A stretch of 14,866 bases of DNA. It comes from Lachnospiraceae bacterium (lineage in GTDB: Bacteria > Bacillota > Clostridia > Lachnospirales > Lachnospiraceae). Numbering within the stretch: position 1 is the stretch's first letter; the number at the start of each line of letters is the position of its first letter. The translations under genes and the position numbers were made by a program. The notes beneath the pieces were generated by a model. It was given only the letters and a program-made list of their open reading frames with translations. It did not search any database and had not been told where the DNA came from. Location of the stretch: positions 1-14,866 of the forward strand of contig VSOC01000074.1 of the NCBI GenBank assembly GCA_009774615.1, read 5' to 3'. This document shows positions 6,621 through 13,699 of this stretch, piece after piece.

Positions 6621-7394
6621 ATGCTAAAAAAACACATTGACGAACAACCATTAAAGCATCCGTCCAAACGGCCAGCCGTCCTGATCACCGGCGCTTCCCG
6701 CGGAATCGGGAAAGCGGCTGCCCTTCGCTTTGCCCGGGAGGGCTGGCAGGTTGCCGTCACCTGCCGTACCCGCACAGACGAACTCTTAACGGTTCAGAAA
6801 GAAATTCTTTCTATGGGCATCCCCTGTCTGGCCTTCACCGGAAATATGGGCGATATGGACGACTGCTTACGTCTTTTTTCTCAGATTCATCAGGAATTAG
6901 GCCCTCTCGACGCCCTGGTCAATAACGCCGGCGTTTCTTATCTCGGGCTCTTCCAGGATATGCGCATAGAGGAATGGAACAGCCTTATCCAATCGGACTT
7001 AACCTCGGTTTTCTGCTGCTGCAAACTGGCACTCCCCTCCATGATCCGCCGCCGCCGCGGTAAAATCATCAATATCTCTTCGGTCTGGGGAATCTGCGGC
7101 GCTTCCTGCGAAGTCGCCTATTCTGCTGCCAAGGGGGGCGTAAATGCCCTGACCAAAGCCCTTGCCAAAGAACTTGCCCCCAGCAATATCCAGGTCAATG
7201 CCATTGCCTGCGGAGCCATCGATACCGAGATGAATGCCTGGATGGATGAAGACGAAAAAAACGCCCTGCTGGAAGAAATCCCCGCAGGACGTATGGGACA
7301 GCCCGAAGAAGCTGCCGATTTAATTATGCAGTTATGTTCTTCCTCCTCCTACTTAACAGGACAAGTTATCGCCTTAGACGGCGGATGGATTTAA
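6621..7394 (+). CDS. ymfI: Short-chain dehydrogenase/reductase, FabG/YmfI-like (probable EF-P 5-aminopentanone reductase)
   Basis: This 257-residue protein is a classical SDR: cofactor motif TGASRGIG (23-30), NNAG (101-104), and catalytic Ser154, Tyr167 and Lys171 in the usual S-x12-Y-x3-K spacing. The phrase SSVWGICGASCEVAYSAAKGG resembles the YmfI group better than housekeeping FabG. YmfI reduces a 5-aminopentanone group on elongation factor P in Bacillus. I am moderately sure of that assignment; a generic 3-oxoacyl-ACP reductase-like SDR is the alternative. The position that is normally Asn in the Asn-Ser-Tyr-Lys tetrad (NLTSVF) is Asp127 (DLTSVF). The start is ATG at 6621 with AAGGAG 6 nt before it. 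The open frame extends upstream to 6438, but that part is not protein-like. It lies alone on plus, divergent from trxB, convergent with the MATE gene, and has repeat sequence on both sides. Confidence 0.88.
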   Translation: MLKKHIDEQPLKHPSKRPAVLITGASRGIGKAAALRFAREGWQVAVTCRTRTDELLTVQKEILSMGIPCLAFTGNMGDMDDCLRLFSQIHQELGPLDALVNNAGVSYLGLFQDMRIEEWNSLIQSDLTSVFCCCKLALPSMIRRRRGKIINISSVWGICGASCEVAYSAAKGGVNALTKALAKELAPSNIQVNAIACGAIDTEMNAWMDEDEKNALLEEIPAGRMGQPEEAADLIMQLCSSSSYLTGQVIALDGGWI

Positions 7395-7406
7395 AAATTT
7401 ATTTTC

Positions 7407-7446
7407 ATGGATTTTTGCCCATTACTGTGAACGTGTGAACAGTTAC
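7407..7446. repeat. Copy of the dispersed palindromic repeat between convergent SDR and MATE genes
   Basis: ATTACTGT (7421-7428), loop GAACGTGTGA, ACAGTTAC (7439-7446), preceded by ATGGATTTTT as in the copy at 2828-2866. It fills the 48-bp gap between the two stop codons, and its last bases supply the TAA stop of the MATE gene (7443-7445). On plus a run of six T follows three bases after the arm, so a weak terminator role for the SDR gene is possible, although the stem has only about 5 bp. Confidence 0.6.
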
Positions 7447-8837
7447 GATTTTTTCTCCTCTGCCAAAACCTGCTCTTCCACCAGTCCCATTCTGCTCCAT
7501 CTTCCGGTCTTATACCAGCTATAAGACATCAGGAAATTGACAATCCAGCCGACGGGGATCGCGTACCACACCGCCTGTATCCCAAAAACCGGCGCACAGA
7601 GATTGGCAATCGTTACCCGGATGCCCAGGTTGACCAGATTGGCTACCATGTAGACCGTCACATCCCCGGAACCCCTGAGCACACCGTCGGTTGTCGCCTT
7701 AAAGCCGATAAAGACAAAGAACCAAGCAATAAACATCAGATAAGCATTTCCCGTGGCAAAAGCGTTCCCGCTCACATGCTCATTGATAAACATCCGCATA
7801 ATGGAATCGTGGTAAATGCCCAGAGCAGCACAGATCACCACGGCAAAGCCGATAACAATGAAAAAACTGCTGCAAAGTCCCTGCTTTACCCTCTCGGGCT
7901 TTTTTGCCCCCAGATTCTGTGCGGTAAACGTCGAAACCGCATTGCCCATGGCAATCATCGGGACAATGCAGATGGATTCCACCCGGGTTCCCGCCGAGTA
8001 CCCGGCGATTGCTTCCGTGCCAAAGAAATTCACCACAGACTGCACCAGAAGCATACCGATACTGACAATCGACTGCTGGATAATGGACGGAATGGCAATC
8101 TTCATCCCGATAAAAAACATTTTCCAGTCAAAAAGCTTTACCTTTTCTCCTTCCGAAACCGAATATCCCCGCAGAATCAGCAAGAGAACAAGGAAGGACA
8201 GCACCGCTGAAAGCCCCTGAGCAATCACCGTGGCAATGGCTGCCCCGGCAACCCCCAGCCTGCACTGCACCACCATCCAAATATCCAGAATAATATTCAA
8301 AACCGAAGAACAAAACAAAAAAACCAACGGAATATAGGATTTCCCCAGGGCGTTAAATGTTGCAGTAATAACATTGTACATAAATAAAAAAGGGATGCCC
8401 GCAAAGTAAATCTGGAGATATAAAACCGCGTCCGAAAACACATCCTGCGGGGTTCTTAACAGCCGCATCAGCAGCGGATTTAACACAAAACCCAGAAGTG
8501 CCAGACACACACTGATCAGCAAAAAGCTAATCAGTGCAGTGAATACCGAAGTTCTCATTTTACCATATTCTTCCGCCCCGAGATACTGGCTGGTAAGTAC
8601 CGAGGCACCGATTCCTCCGCCTATGGCAATCATAATAAAAACATTGGTAAACGCATAAGAAGCCCCTACGGCCGCCAGAGCCTGTGTACCGATGAAGCGC
8701 CCAACAATAATCGTATCCACCATGTTGTAAAACTGCTGAAACAGGTTGCCGATAATCATGGGCAGGGCAAAAACAAACAAAACCGCCCCCGGATTTTTCG
8801 TTACCATATAATTTTCTTTCATCAGTGATTTATCCAT
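7443..8837 (-). CDS. MATE-family multidrug/Na+ efflux transporter
   Basis: This 464-residue, very hydrophobic protein has the length and about twelve membrane spans of the MATE family, which export cationic drugs or metabolites in exchange for Na+ or H+. The opening (FALPMIIGNLFQQFYNMVDT, about 24-43) and the following GRFIGTQALAAVG are typical of the clostridial NorM/DinF-like branch. The second half repeats the pattern, as expected for the two-bundle fold (PSIIQQSIVSIGMLLVQSVV, GYSAGTRVE, AMGNAVSTFTAQNLGA). The start is ATG at 8837; a clear Shine-Dalgarno is lacking (AAAGAAAG about 9 nt upstream), and an ATG five codons later is possible. The substrate cannot be inferred. It follows the HicB-like gene by 81 nt, with a repeat copy in the gap, and its stop lies inside another copy. 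Confidence 0.94.
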   Translation of the reverse strand: MDKSLMKENYMVTKNPGAVLFVFALPMIIGNLFQQFYNMVDTIIVGRFIGTQALAAVGASYAFTNVFIMIAIGGGIGASVLTSQYLGAEEYGKMRTSVFTALISFLLISVCLALLGFVLNPLLMRLLRTPQDVFSDAVLYLQIYFAGIPFLFMYNVITATFNALGKSYIPLVFLFCSSVLNIILDIWMVVQCRLGVAGAAIATVIAQGLSAVLSFLVLLLILRGYSVSEGEKVKLFDWKMFFIGMKIAIPSIIQQSIVSIGMLLVQSVVNFFGTEAIAGYSAGTRVESICIVPMIAMGNAVSTFTAQNLGAKKPERVKQGLCSSFFIVIGFAVVICAALGIYHDSIMRMFINEHVSGNAFATGNAYLMFIAWFFVFIGFKATTDGVLRGSGDVTVYMVANLVNLGIRVTIANLCAPVFGIQAVWYAIPVGWIVNFLMSYSWYKTGRWSRMGLVEEQVLAEEKKS

Positions 8838-8867
8838 GTTTCATACGCTTTCTTTATTTGCTCATTT

Positions 8868-8893
8868 GTTACTGTTCATACGTTCACAACAAC
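8868..8893. repeat. Copy of the dispersed palindromic repeat upstream of the MATE gene
   Basis: On plus GTTACTGT (8868-8875), TCATACGTTC (8876-8885), ACAACAAC (8886-8893). Read on minus the loop is GAACGTATGA, one base different from the copy at 7429-7438. The second arm is degenerate (6 of 8). It lies 31 nt before the MATE start, so it would be in its leader or promoter region. Confidence 0.55.
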
Positions 8894-8918
8894 GTTCATT
8901 TTTCCGGCACACAGTTTG

Positions 8919-9194
8919 TCAATCATAGCCCGGCACAAGCTGTACCGTCATCGTAAGGTACTTGACCACACTTCCTTCCTCCAGTTTTAAATCCTCTTCA
9001 TGGCTTAATTCGGGCAGATCAAGCCCCTCCTCCATCTCCACAAGAATCCAGTCGGTTGCTGCTTCTCTGGCCCGATCCGCGGTATCCTCCAGATCGGTTC
9101 CTTCAGCCACACAGCCTTCAAGATCCGGAAAATATGCTCTATAGCCGCTGCTGTCTTCCTTCTTTGTAAATACTGCTGGATATACGATTTTCAT
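8919..9194 (-). CDS. HicB-like family protein, no HicA partner
   Basis: This 91-residue protein starts MKIVYPAVFTKKEDSSGYRA and continues YFPDLEGCVAEGTDLEDTADRAREA, the partial RNase-H-like fold of HicB-family proteins (in typical HicB, the antitoxin that masks the HicA mRNA interferase). The C-terminus is acidic with a last strand (VKYLTMTVQLVPGYD) and no added DNA-binding helix-turn-helix. The start is ATG at 9194 with AAGGAGA 9 nt upstream. No HicA-like reading frame with the usual GGHHxF-type motif is seen on either side or anywhere else in the window. It is thus either an orphan, regulated with a distant HicA, or a protein with another role. It lies 88 nt downstream of the GTPase-nuclease fusion on the same strand. 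Confidence 0.82.
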   Translation of the reverse strand: MKIVYPAVFTKKEDSSGYRAYFPDLEGCVAEGTDLEDTADRAREAATDWILVEMEEGLDLPELSHEEDLKLEEGSVVKYLTMTVQLVPGYD

Positions 9195-9282
9195 TGCAAT
9201 TTTCTCTCCTTTTTTCTCTGCCTTTTCTTATTTTTATATTTTCCCATACTTTTCCATATCTTTCTATTTATCCACAACTTTT

Positions 9283-12111
9283 TTACTGCTGCAATCCCTT
9301 TTTCCTCTTCTTTCCGGAAACCGGCTGTTCCTGCTCCCTTACTTTTTCCAGATAGGCAGACGTTTCTTTGTTCACATTTGCAAACAAAAGATTGGTCTTT
9401 TTCGGAACATGTTCTAAATATTCTTCCCGGATCGTCTGGTTCGTCGCCTCGATTTCTTCTTTTAACTCCTTTGCCGACAGCCGCAGTCCGCCCTGCCCTA
9501 AGATAATCACCTGTTCCAGGCCGTCGGATGTAGCCACCCTGACCCGGTGCTTCTTTCCCAGTTCATGCACGGTCTTTTCGATATACTGATCCGCGGTTTC
9601 GGCCTCTTTGGTATACACGACGTAAATATTGTGGTATTTCTGCACCTCGCAGGCATGACCTTCCACCTTATAGGCATCAAAAACCAAAATCACATGGCAG
9701 GCTTTAAATCCCTGGTAATTGCATAAGATATCCATCAGACGCACCCTGGCACCGTCCATGCTGACCTTTGATAAATCCTTTAATTCTTCCCAGGAAAAAA
9801 TAATATTATAGCCGTCCACCAGAAGATATTCCTCCATCGGCTCCGGTTTTTCCCAGGTTCTCTCCCTAATCACAGGGTTTCCCAAAGACGCTCTTCCTAT
9901 TCTTTTCCTTTCGGAAAATGCCTTTTCGCGCTTACTCTCCCCAAAGGTTCTGCGGAAAATTTCCTCCAGTTCCTTATCGCTTTCCAGGGAACCGGAATAA
10001 TCCTTCACCCCTTTTGCCGTTTTTTTTTCTTTCCCTGTTGCCCCAAAAGCACCGGAAGTTATTATCCGCCCCGATTCCCGGCCCAAATTCCCTGTCCATC
10101 CCGGTTCTGCTTTATCCGCCTGCTGTCCTTCCTGCCCGTCTTCCATTTTCACGCTGCTTTCCAGGTGCATATAGTTTTCCACTTCATACCAGGGAACCAC
10201 AAAACCGGCACCGTGGGAGCAGAACACCGAACCAGAAGGGTTGTCCAGATCGCTTTCGTCATCATAGGCGGCTGCTTCGATAACCTCTTCGGCATTATGA
10301 CAGGGTTCATATCCCTTCATTGTACAAAATAATCTTCCCCTGCCCTTTGCATAGGCCGCCACCTGCGTCTGGTAATTCTGCATCTTCGCTACGGGGGCAG
10401 AGCCGGTTAAAACAGCACTGTCCCCATCGATCTGCGGCGGTTCAAAGCTTCCGTTCATCTTCTGCACATCCGTCATTGCCCGGCCAATCAAATCTGCCGG
10501 AAGTTCCAGGCGGAAATGATAATAGGGTTCCAGCAAAAGGCTCCTCGCTTTTTTCAGCCCCTGACGCACAGCCCGGTAAGTTGCCTGGCGGAAATCCCCG
10601 CCTTCGGTATGTTTGCTATGGGCACGCCCGGCCACCAGTGTTATCCGCACATCGGTGAGCGGTGCTCCGGTTAAAACCCCCAGATGTTCCTTTTCTTCCA
10701 GATGGGTTAAAACTAACCTCTGCCAGTTCCGGTCAAGAAGATCCTCACTGCAGGCAGATTCCACGCAAATCCCGCTTCCCCGCTCCCCGGGTGACAATAA
10801 AAGATGAACCTCGGCATAGTGACGAAGGGGTTCAAAATGCCCCACCCCCTCCACCGGAGCTTCTATGGTTTCCTTATAGACAATATTTCCCGTACCAAAA
10901 CTTACCTCGATACCAAACCTTTCCTGAATCATCTGCCGCAGCACATCCGTCTGAACCTCTCCCATAAGCTGGACATGGATTTCATTCAGCTTTTCTCTCC
11001 AGACAATATGAAGCAGAGGTTCTTCTTCCTCCAAAAGCCGCAGCTTTCCAAGCACCGTGTGTACATCGCAGTCTTCGGAAAATTCCACCCGGTAAGAAAG
11101 CACCGGTTCCAGCACCGGAAGCCAAAGCCCCGCATCCTTTCCCAGCCCTTCCCCGGCACAGGTTTTTGTAAGTCCTGTCACCGCACAGACCGTCCCCGCC
11201 TCTGCCTCTCCCTGCGTTTCATACTTAACCCCGGAATAGATGCGGATCTGGTTCACCTTTTCCTCCCAGTCCTCCCCGTCCTTTTCCCCGGACAAAACAT
11301 CCTTTACCTTAAGCCGCCCCCCGGTAAGCTTCATCCAGGTCAGCCGGTTCCCCTGTTCATCCCGGGAAATCTTAAACACCCGTGCGCTGAAAGCCTTCGC
11401 CCCGGTCGGATAATCCGGCATCTTTCCATAAGTACTTATACCGCCAAGAAGTTCCTCCACCCCTTCCAGCTTCAGCGCAGAACCGAAATAGCAGGGAAAT
11501 ACCTTTCTCTCCCGGATAAGCGCCTGAATTTCGTCCTTTTGGATCTCCCCGGTTTCCAGATATCGCTCTAAGATTTCCTCATCGCACATCGCCAGATTCT
11601 CAAAAAAAGCAGCAATCTCCCCAATTCCCGAAAAGTCCACACAGCGGCTGTCCAGGCATTTTTGCAGCTCTTCAAGGATTCTCTCCCGATCGGTTCCCGG
11701 CTGATCCATCTTATTGACAAATAAAAATACAGGGATGGAATAGCGGGTCAGAAGATTCCAGAGGGTTAGGCTGTGCCCCTGGATGCCGTCTGCGCCGCTG
11801 ATCACCAAAACCGCATAGTCCAAAACCTGCAGGGTTCTCTCCATCTCCGCCGAAAAATCCACATGCCCCGGCGTATCCAGGAGGGTGAGTTCACATTCAT
11901 CAAACTGCAGCACTGCCTGTTTGGAAAAAATCGTAATTCCCCGGGCACGCTCCATAGCATAGTTATCCAGAAACGTATTTTTATAATCCACACGCCCCAG
12001 ATTCCGGATACTGCCGCTTACATAGAGCATCCCTTCGGACAGGGTAGTTTTCCCGGCGTCTACATGGGCAAGCAGACCAATGGTAAGTTTTTTCATTCTA
12101 TGTTTTCTCAT
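9283..12111 (-). CDS. TetM/EF-G-like translation GTPase fused to a Rae1/YacP-type NYN ribonuclease
   Basis: This 942-residue protein has two parts. Residues 6-650 resemble ribosomal protection proteins (TetM/TetO) and EF-G: G1 AHVDAGKT (15-22), G2 RGIT (57-60), G3 DTPGH (79-83), G4 NKMD (133-136), G5 SAL (211-213), then EF-G-like domains to KGYEPCHNAEEV and GSVFCSHGAGFVVPW (627-641). After a low-complexity linker (about 655-757) comes a NYN/PIN-like domain close to Rae1 (YacP), a ribosome-associated A-site mRNA endonuclease of Bacillus: LLVDGYNII (763-771), VFDAYKVEG (810-818), TKEAETADQYIEK (834-846), ATSDGLEQ (860-867), GQGGLRLSAKEL (872-883). TetM has 639 residues and ends without this domain. 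The domain IV loop that in TetM carries the tetracycline-displacing YSPVS reads AHSKHTEGGDFR, so resistance is doubtful. The start is ATG at 12111 (AGGA only 2 nt upstream) or ATG at 12096, which aligns with the TetM start. A role in ribosome rescue or mRNA cleavage is inferred. Confidence 0.9.
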   Translation of the reverse strand: MRKHRMKKLTIGLLAHVDAGKTTLSEGMLYVSGSIRNLGRVDYKNTFLDNYAMERARGITIFSKQAVLQFDECELTLLDTPGHVDFSAEMERTLQVLDYAVLVISGADGIQGHSLTLWNLLTRYSIPVFLFVNKMDQPGTDRERILEELQKCLDSRCVDFSGIGEIAAFFENLAMCDEEILERYLETGEIQKDEIQALIRERKVFPCYFGSALKLEGVEELLGGISTYGKMPDYPTGAKAFSARVFKISRDEQGNRLTWMKLTGGRLKVKDVLSGEKDGEDWEEKVNQIRIYSGVKYETQGEAEAGTVCAVTGLTKTCAGEGLGKDAGLWLPVLEPVLSYRVEFSEDCDVHTVLGKLRLLEEEEPLLHIVWREKLNEIHVQLMGEVQTDVLRQMIQERFGIEVSFGTGNIVYKETIEAPVEGVGHFEPLRHYAEVHLLLSPGERGSGICVESACSEDLLDRNWQRLVLTHLEEKEHLGVLTGAPLTDVRITLVAGRAHSKHTEGGDFRQATYRAVRQGLKKARSLLLEPYYHFRLELPADLIGRAMTDVQKMNGSFEPPQIDGDSAVLTGSAPVAKMQNYQTQVAAYAKGRGRLFCTMKGYEPCHNAEEVIEAAAYDDESDLDNPSGSVFCSHGAGFVVPWYEVENYMHLESSVKMEDGQEGQQADKAEPGWTGNLGRESGRIITSGAFGATGKEKKTAKGVKDYSGSLESDKELEEIFRRTFGESKREKAFSERKRIGRASLGNPVIRERTWEKPEPMEEYLLVDGYNIIFSWEELKDLSKVSMDGARVRLMDILCNYQGFKACHVILVFDAYKVEGHACEVQKYHNIYVVYTKEAETADQYIEKTVHELGKKHRVRVATSDGLEQVIILGQGGLRLSAKELKEEIEATNQTIREEYLEHVPKKTNLLFANVNKETSAYLEKVREQEQPVSGKKRKKGLQQ

Positions 12112-12132
12112 TTCCTAAATTATTTCAGTAAC

Positions 12133-12161
12133 ATCTTATCACCTTTGTATTCCCGGCGCAA
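12133..12161 (-). promoter_or_regulatory. Candidate promoter for the GTPase-NYN fusion gene
   Basis: On minus TTGCGC (12156-12161), a 17-bp spacer and TAAGAT (12133-12138). Each is an incomplete match to consensus (3 and 4 of 6). Transcription would start about 15 nt before the ATG at 12111. It would separate this gene from the GH3-rsmF pair, whose last stop is 139 nt upstream. Confidence 0.35.
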
Positions 12162-12204
12162 GCAGTATGGCTTAATCCTGACATCGATTATCCTGGCATC
12201 CTTT

Positions 12205-12218
12205 CTGTTCACCCGTTC
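12205..12218. repeat. Degenerate partial copy of the dispersed repeat
   Basis: CTGTTCACCCGTTC (12205-12218) matches the conserved arm-plus-loop section CTGTTCACACGTTC of the other copies at 13 of 14 positions. It lies in the 139-bp gap between rsmF and the GTPase-NYN gene. The outer arm bases are not kept, so it could be chance or a decayed copy. Confidence 0.4.
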
Positions 12219-12250
12219 AAAGAAGCCGCCGAAATTTTGCAGAAAACCAT

Positions 12251-13699
12251 TTACCCGCATCGCCATCCCGGATAATACTTATTCTTCAGACGATTTCCTT
12301 CTCCTTTCGCCCACCCGAGAGGAAAACCGCCCTCTAAGCAGACAAGACACCAGCCCCGGATCTCTTCCTCATCATCTTCTAAGACAATCGTTTCCCCCTT
12401 TCGATAGCGCAGCACCCGCAAATCTTCATGGGAAAGCGTAATCGACGGAGAAAAATCATCTGCCCGCAGAGTCATGGCAAGGGCCTGTCCAGGTTCAAAA
12501 CGCCCGTGGTTTAACTTTCCAAGCAGCAGCCCCGTGCGAAGATAACGAAGGTTCGCCCATGAAGGAAAATCCTCAGGCAGATAATAGACCTTATCCTGGA
12601 GCACCCGGATTCTTGACGCTTCAGCCGCAAAGGGAAGTTTCTTTAAAAACAGCCGGAAATCTTCGGAAAGGTTTTTCAGATCGACTGCCTTTGGGTTTTT
12701 TAAAGCATTGCGATTGAAGTTCAAATTACTTTTGTCCCCATACTCCCCCTTCGCCTTCTGACCGCCTGCATGATCGCCTGCATCTTCCTCCACCTTTCTT
12801 TCCCGTTTCCGAAGGAGTGCGATAAAATGCCCTTCCCCGCGTATCTTATGCGGAAAAAGACGGAGAACACCCGAAAGTCCAAACCCATCCGACGCACCGG
12901 GAAACAGCGAAAGAGGCACAAGTTCCATCTCCGGCGCATCGGCAAGAACGGACGCAATAACATCCTCATCTTCTGCCTTTGAAAATGTACAGGTGGAATA
13001 CAGCAAAAAACCACCGGGCTTTAGCATCCTCACCGCCTGCACGACAATCTCTTTCTGGATGGGCTGATAATAAGCCGGGCCTCGCTCCTTCCAGTCCTTT
13101 ACCATCGCCGGTTCCCTGAAAAACATCCCCTCACCAGAACATGGCGCGTCCACAAGAATCTTGTCAAAAAATTCCGGCAGAACCTTTGCAAGCCTTCTCG
13201 GAGATTCACTGGAAACACAGATATTGGGAATGCCGAAAAGTTCCAGATTTTTTAACAATGCCATGGCACGGGAATTGCTGATATCATTGGCAAAGAGCAG
13301 CCCCTTCCCCTTTAGCTTCACCCCAAGTTCCGTTGCCTTACCGCCGGGAGCCGCGCATAAATCCAGCACCCGATCCCCGGGGCTGACCGGAAGAAGACTC
13401 GCCGGGGTCATCGCACTGGCTTCCTGGAGATAATAAAGACCTGCGGCATAATCCGGATCTTTTGCCGCTTCCCAGCCTTCCTCGTAGAAAAAACCATTAG
13501 AAATCCATGAAACCGGTGTCAGCTTCTGACGGCAGCGTCGTATAAATGCCTGCGGGGAAAGTTTAGCATCATTGACCCGAAGGGCATGACTCCTTTCTTT
13601 CTTAAATGAATCCAGATACTCTGTAAATTCCTTGTGTCCCAAAAGTTCTTCCATTTCCCGCAAAAACTCCAGCGGCAAAAATCCGGTATTACTCTCCAT
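12251..13699 (-). CDS. RsmF/NOL1-NOP2-Sun family rRNA cytosine-C5 methyltransferase
   Basis: This 482-residue protein resembles RsmF-type S-adenosylmethionine-dependent enzymes that make 5-methylcytosine in 16S rRNA. Numbering from the ATG at 13699: an N-terminal RNA-binding section (to about 85), the SAM-binding motif VLDLCAAPGGKATELG (111-126), the motif-IV cysteine in VDAPCSGEGMF (Cys187) and the catalytic motif-VI cysteine in YSTCTFSKAEDE (Cys237). An acidic, probably disordered insert follows (about 300-325), then a C-terminal region with a PUA/FAU-like end (GWCLVCLEGGFPLGWAKG, KNKYYPGWR). ATG at 13699 is preferred over GTG at 13708, because GGAGGG lies 8 nt before the ATG but directly abuts the GTG. 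The ATG overlaps the end of the GH3 gene by 11 nt, so translation is probably coupled. The exact rRNA base modified cannot be told here. Confidence 0.92.
   Translation of the reverse strand: MESNTGFLPLEFLREMEELLGHKEFTEYLDSFKKERSHALRVNDAKLSPQAFIRRCRQKLTPVSWISNGFFYEEGWEAAKDPDYAAGLYYLQEASAMTPASLLPVSPGDRVLDLCAAPGGKATELGVKLKGKGLLFANDISNSRAMALLKNLELFGIPNICVSSESPRRLAKVLPEFFDKILVDAPCSGEGMFFREPAMVKDWKERGPAYYQPIQKEIVVQAVRMLKPGGFLLYSTCTFSKAEDEDVIASVLADAPEMELVPLSLFPGASDGFGLSGVLRLFPHKIRGEGHFIALLRKRERKVEEDAGDHAGGQKAKGEYGDKSNLNFNRNALKNPKAVDLKNLSEDFRLFLKKLPFAAEASRIRVLQDKVYYLPEDFPSWANLRYLRTGLLLGKLNHGRFEPGQALAMTLRADDFSPSITLSHEDLRVLRYRKGETIVLEDDEEEIRGWCLVCLEGGFPLGWAKGEGNRLKNKYYPGWRCG

Noticed and set aside
8917..8922. 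Perfect TTGACA on minus at the end of the HicB-like gene as a MATE promoter
   Set aside because: No acceptable -10 lies at 16-18 bp spacing, so it was not listed as a promoter.
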